Part shown: positions 62,405-64,000 of the stretch, piece after piece | How the letters are laid out: every line of letters begins with the position of its first letter | Numbering within the stretch: the stretch's first letter is position 1 | Source of the DNA: Listeria booriae | GTDB lineage: Bacteria > Bacillota > Bacilli > Lactobacillales > Listeriaceae | NCBI RefSeq assembly: GCF_000766865.1 | Contig: NZ_JNFA01000024.1 | Coordinates: forward strand, 248,001 to 312,000 | Reading direction: 5' to 3' | Length of the DNA: 64,000 bases | Program-made: the position numbers and the translations under genes | The notes under the pieces: model-generated | What the model saw: the letters and a program-made list of their open reading frames with translations, nothing else | The model's database searches: none | What the model was told of the DNA's origin: nothing

Positions 62405-63698
62405 ATTAAAGACTCAATACATTTAATACAAGATATATTACTTACACGGGAGCCTATTAAGGCTTTCGAAGCAAACATGGAAAAGCTTCCAGGAGCTAAG
62501 TTTCTTATTTTCGACATAGGAGAATCTCAGTTTCAGTCTATTTGCGGCGAGGGAGAGTTTGGAAAATATAGCATAGGCTTTGTACTACCAACTGATTTAC
62601 TTCAAGTGAGTTATGCTAAGCAACTCAGATATTTTTTGCTATAGCAATTAAAATCCCTAACTCTTATTACATTTAAAGAGGGTGTGTTTGAAGGGATACA
62701 GCAAGATGTGGTATTGCTTTTAGGTGAAAAAAACGGAGGATTAACACCAAGCCATGAGTTGCGCATTATTAACTTGGATAATGCTAACGAATTAAATAAG
62801 GATATTTTGAATGTGCCATTTGAAGAAATAAGTGCTTATAAAAGTGATAAATGGACAAAGTTTTTCTTGTCCACTGAGCAACGTAATTTTTATGAGAATA
62901 GCCTAAATAAAACAAGTGTCAATTCGTTTAATGACTATATTAAAGGTGAAATAGGCATAACAACGGGTAATAACTCTTTTTTTGTAATAAATAATGATAC
63001 GGCAAATGAATATAGCCTTGGCGAGTATACTCTACCGATATTGGGAAGAAGTGTGGAAACTAAAGGAATACTATATAAGCAAGATGACATTGCGAAAAAT
63101 ATTGAAAAAGGAAAAAAATATTTGGTTACTTGATTTTAATGGCAGATCTTAATCAGATGGAGCTCAAAAATATATTAAACACGGTGAAGAAGATGGAGAG
63201 CATATTGGTTACAAACTAGGATTACGAGAGAAATGGTATGAAGTCCCATCAATCTGGACACCACAGGCATTTATGTTAAGAAGAATTGGTGAGTATCCTA
63301 AGATTGTTATAAATGATGTAGAGGCTACTAGCACAGGTACATTCCATAGGCTATTATTTCATGATAAGGGTTTGAGAGAACAAATTGTCTTCTTACTATA
63401 CTCGAGTCCTGCGCTTTTAAGCTTTGAACTTGAAGGACGAGTATTTGGTGGAGGAGCATTAGAGATTCTTCCAGGAGATTTGGTAAACATTATTGTTCCA
63501 GAATTGACTGTAAACGATTTAGACTTTAGCCAGCTAATAATTGAGCTAGACGGGAAATTTCGAGAAAATGAAAGTATAGAAGATATAGTATTATGGGTTG
63601 ACGGCGTGATTGCAAATTATGCAATTTTATCTAAAATGGATTTTGCTACATCTTTTGAAATTTGGAAGGTATGCAAGCATCGTCGGACAGGGAAATAA
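62405..63698 (+). pseudogene. Decayed N6-adenine DNA methyltransferase (type II/IIG-like)
   Basis: Joined across frames, the segment reads like the C-terminal two-thirds of an N6-adenine methylase: IGFVLPTDLLQVSYAKQLRYFLL, TAG at 62642-62644, then LITFKEGVFEGIQQDVVLLLGEK, a target-recognition region (IGITTGNNSFFVI), a frameshift near 63115-63133, TAA near 63148, and GEEDGEHIGYKLGLREKWYEVPSIW to 63698. Motif I and the NPPY box are absent, so an internal deletion is also likely. No canonical start remains at the 5' end (ATT at 62405). It follows the helicase by 20 nt. Confidence 0.7.
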
Positions 63699-63934
63699 GG
63701 TCGGTACTATTAACTCATTTTGGATGTAAGATTTCCAAGATGTTTTTTTGCTGTAAGAAAATATGTTAATTACAGAATCATAGAGAAATATATGAAAAAT
63801 AATCCATATAGTATATAATAGCTATATAGAGACGAAACTATCAATTTGAGGATGAATAATAGAAAATTATTACAGGTGGAAAATGCTGGTTTGTAACAAG
63901 GGACTTATGTACAAACTGTTAAGGAGAATATTGA

Positions 63935-64000
63935 ATGAGAGAAGAGTTTTTAGAAATACCGATTTCTGATCCAGAAAAAAAATATCAGGCTACGGGTCAA
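63935..64000 (+). CDS. Start of an unrecognised gene (partial)
   Basis: ATG 63935 follows AAGGAG at 8 nt spacing and the frame is open to the window edge: REEFLEIPISDPEKKYQATG. The 236-bp gap before it contains a TATAAT-like element at 63814-63819 without a good -35. It may be the restriction partner of the broken methylase, but this is only position. Confidence 0.5.
   Translation, partial: MREEFLEIPISDPEKKYQATGQ

Noticed and set aside
62405-64000. BREX, DISARM or complete R-M locus
   Set aside because: Only one decayed methylase is visible and none of the other signature genes occurs before the window ends.

Overview
The gene order and protein content point to a Listeria chromosome (Bacillota, low GC), probably not L. 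monocytogenes itself. The backbone order ylaI - ylaN - ftsW - pycA - substrate-binding lipoprotein - tagG/tagH - teichoic-acid genes - galU - tarI/tarJ - tagB-like - tagD - pncB - nadE - monooxygenase - PTS IIB - guaA matches the Listeria lmo1068-lmo1096 neighbourhood as I recall it. The species was not determined.

Layout. (1) 1-1232: housekeeping genes (ylaI, a membrane protein, ylaN). (2) 1279-4434: an LXG polymorphic-toxin cassette with two small partner genes, a toxin, a likely immunity gene and a broken second immunity-like gene. (3) 4678-11203: a sugar-uptake and degradation locus: an ArsR-like regulator divergent from an ABC importer, a small membrane protein and a GH2 glycosidase, with a CcpA cre-like site and many TTAGT half-sites in the control region. 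(4) 11345-17483: ftsW, a long imperfect palindrome, pycA and a BtuF-like lipoprotein. (5) 17762-39518: wall teichoic acid synthesis, export and glycosylation (TagGH, a GtrB/GtrA/membrane-protein trio, polymerases, GalU, TarI, TarJ, TagD), interrupted by a PA14-repeat glucosaminidase whose best start is ATC, and by a DUF6270-like protein. (6) 39655-46684: a two-component system, NAD salvage (pncB, nadE), a small monooxygenase, an orphan PTS IIB and guaA.

(7) 46673-58034: an integrative mobilizable element in the 3' end of guaA. It is flanked by an 11-bp direct repeat of the guaA end, and what looks like the displaced guaA terminator lies just outside the right repeat. It has a phage-like repressor with a repeated 16-bp operator, a frameshifted excisionase, an integrase with an in-frame stop before its catalytic Tyr, two MobC-like proteins around a likely oriT, a relaxase, two XRE regulators and a Gabija-type pair (OLD-family nuclease plus UvrD-like helicase). 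At its right end are a small XRE protein and three tiny genes. It has mobilization genes but no conjugation pore, and on sequence it looks locked in place.

(8) 58035-64000: a second decayed island. It holds an integrase remnant, two oppositely oriented IS3-type fragments, a second, different Gabija-like pair that looks intact, a decayed N6-adenine DNA methyltransferase and the start of a further gene. Two Gabija-like systems about 2.7 kb apart at one hotspot, the first behind two regulators and an inverted repeat, is the most interesting feature of the window.
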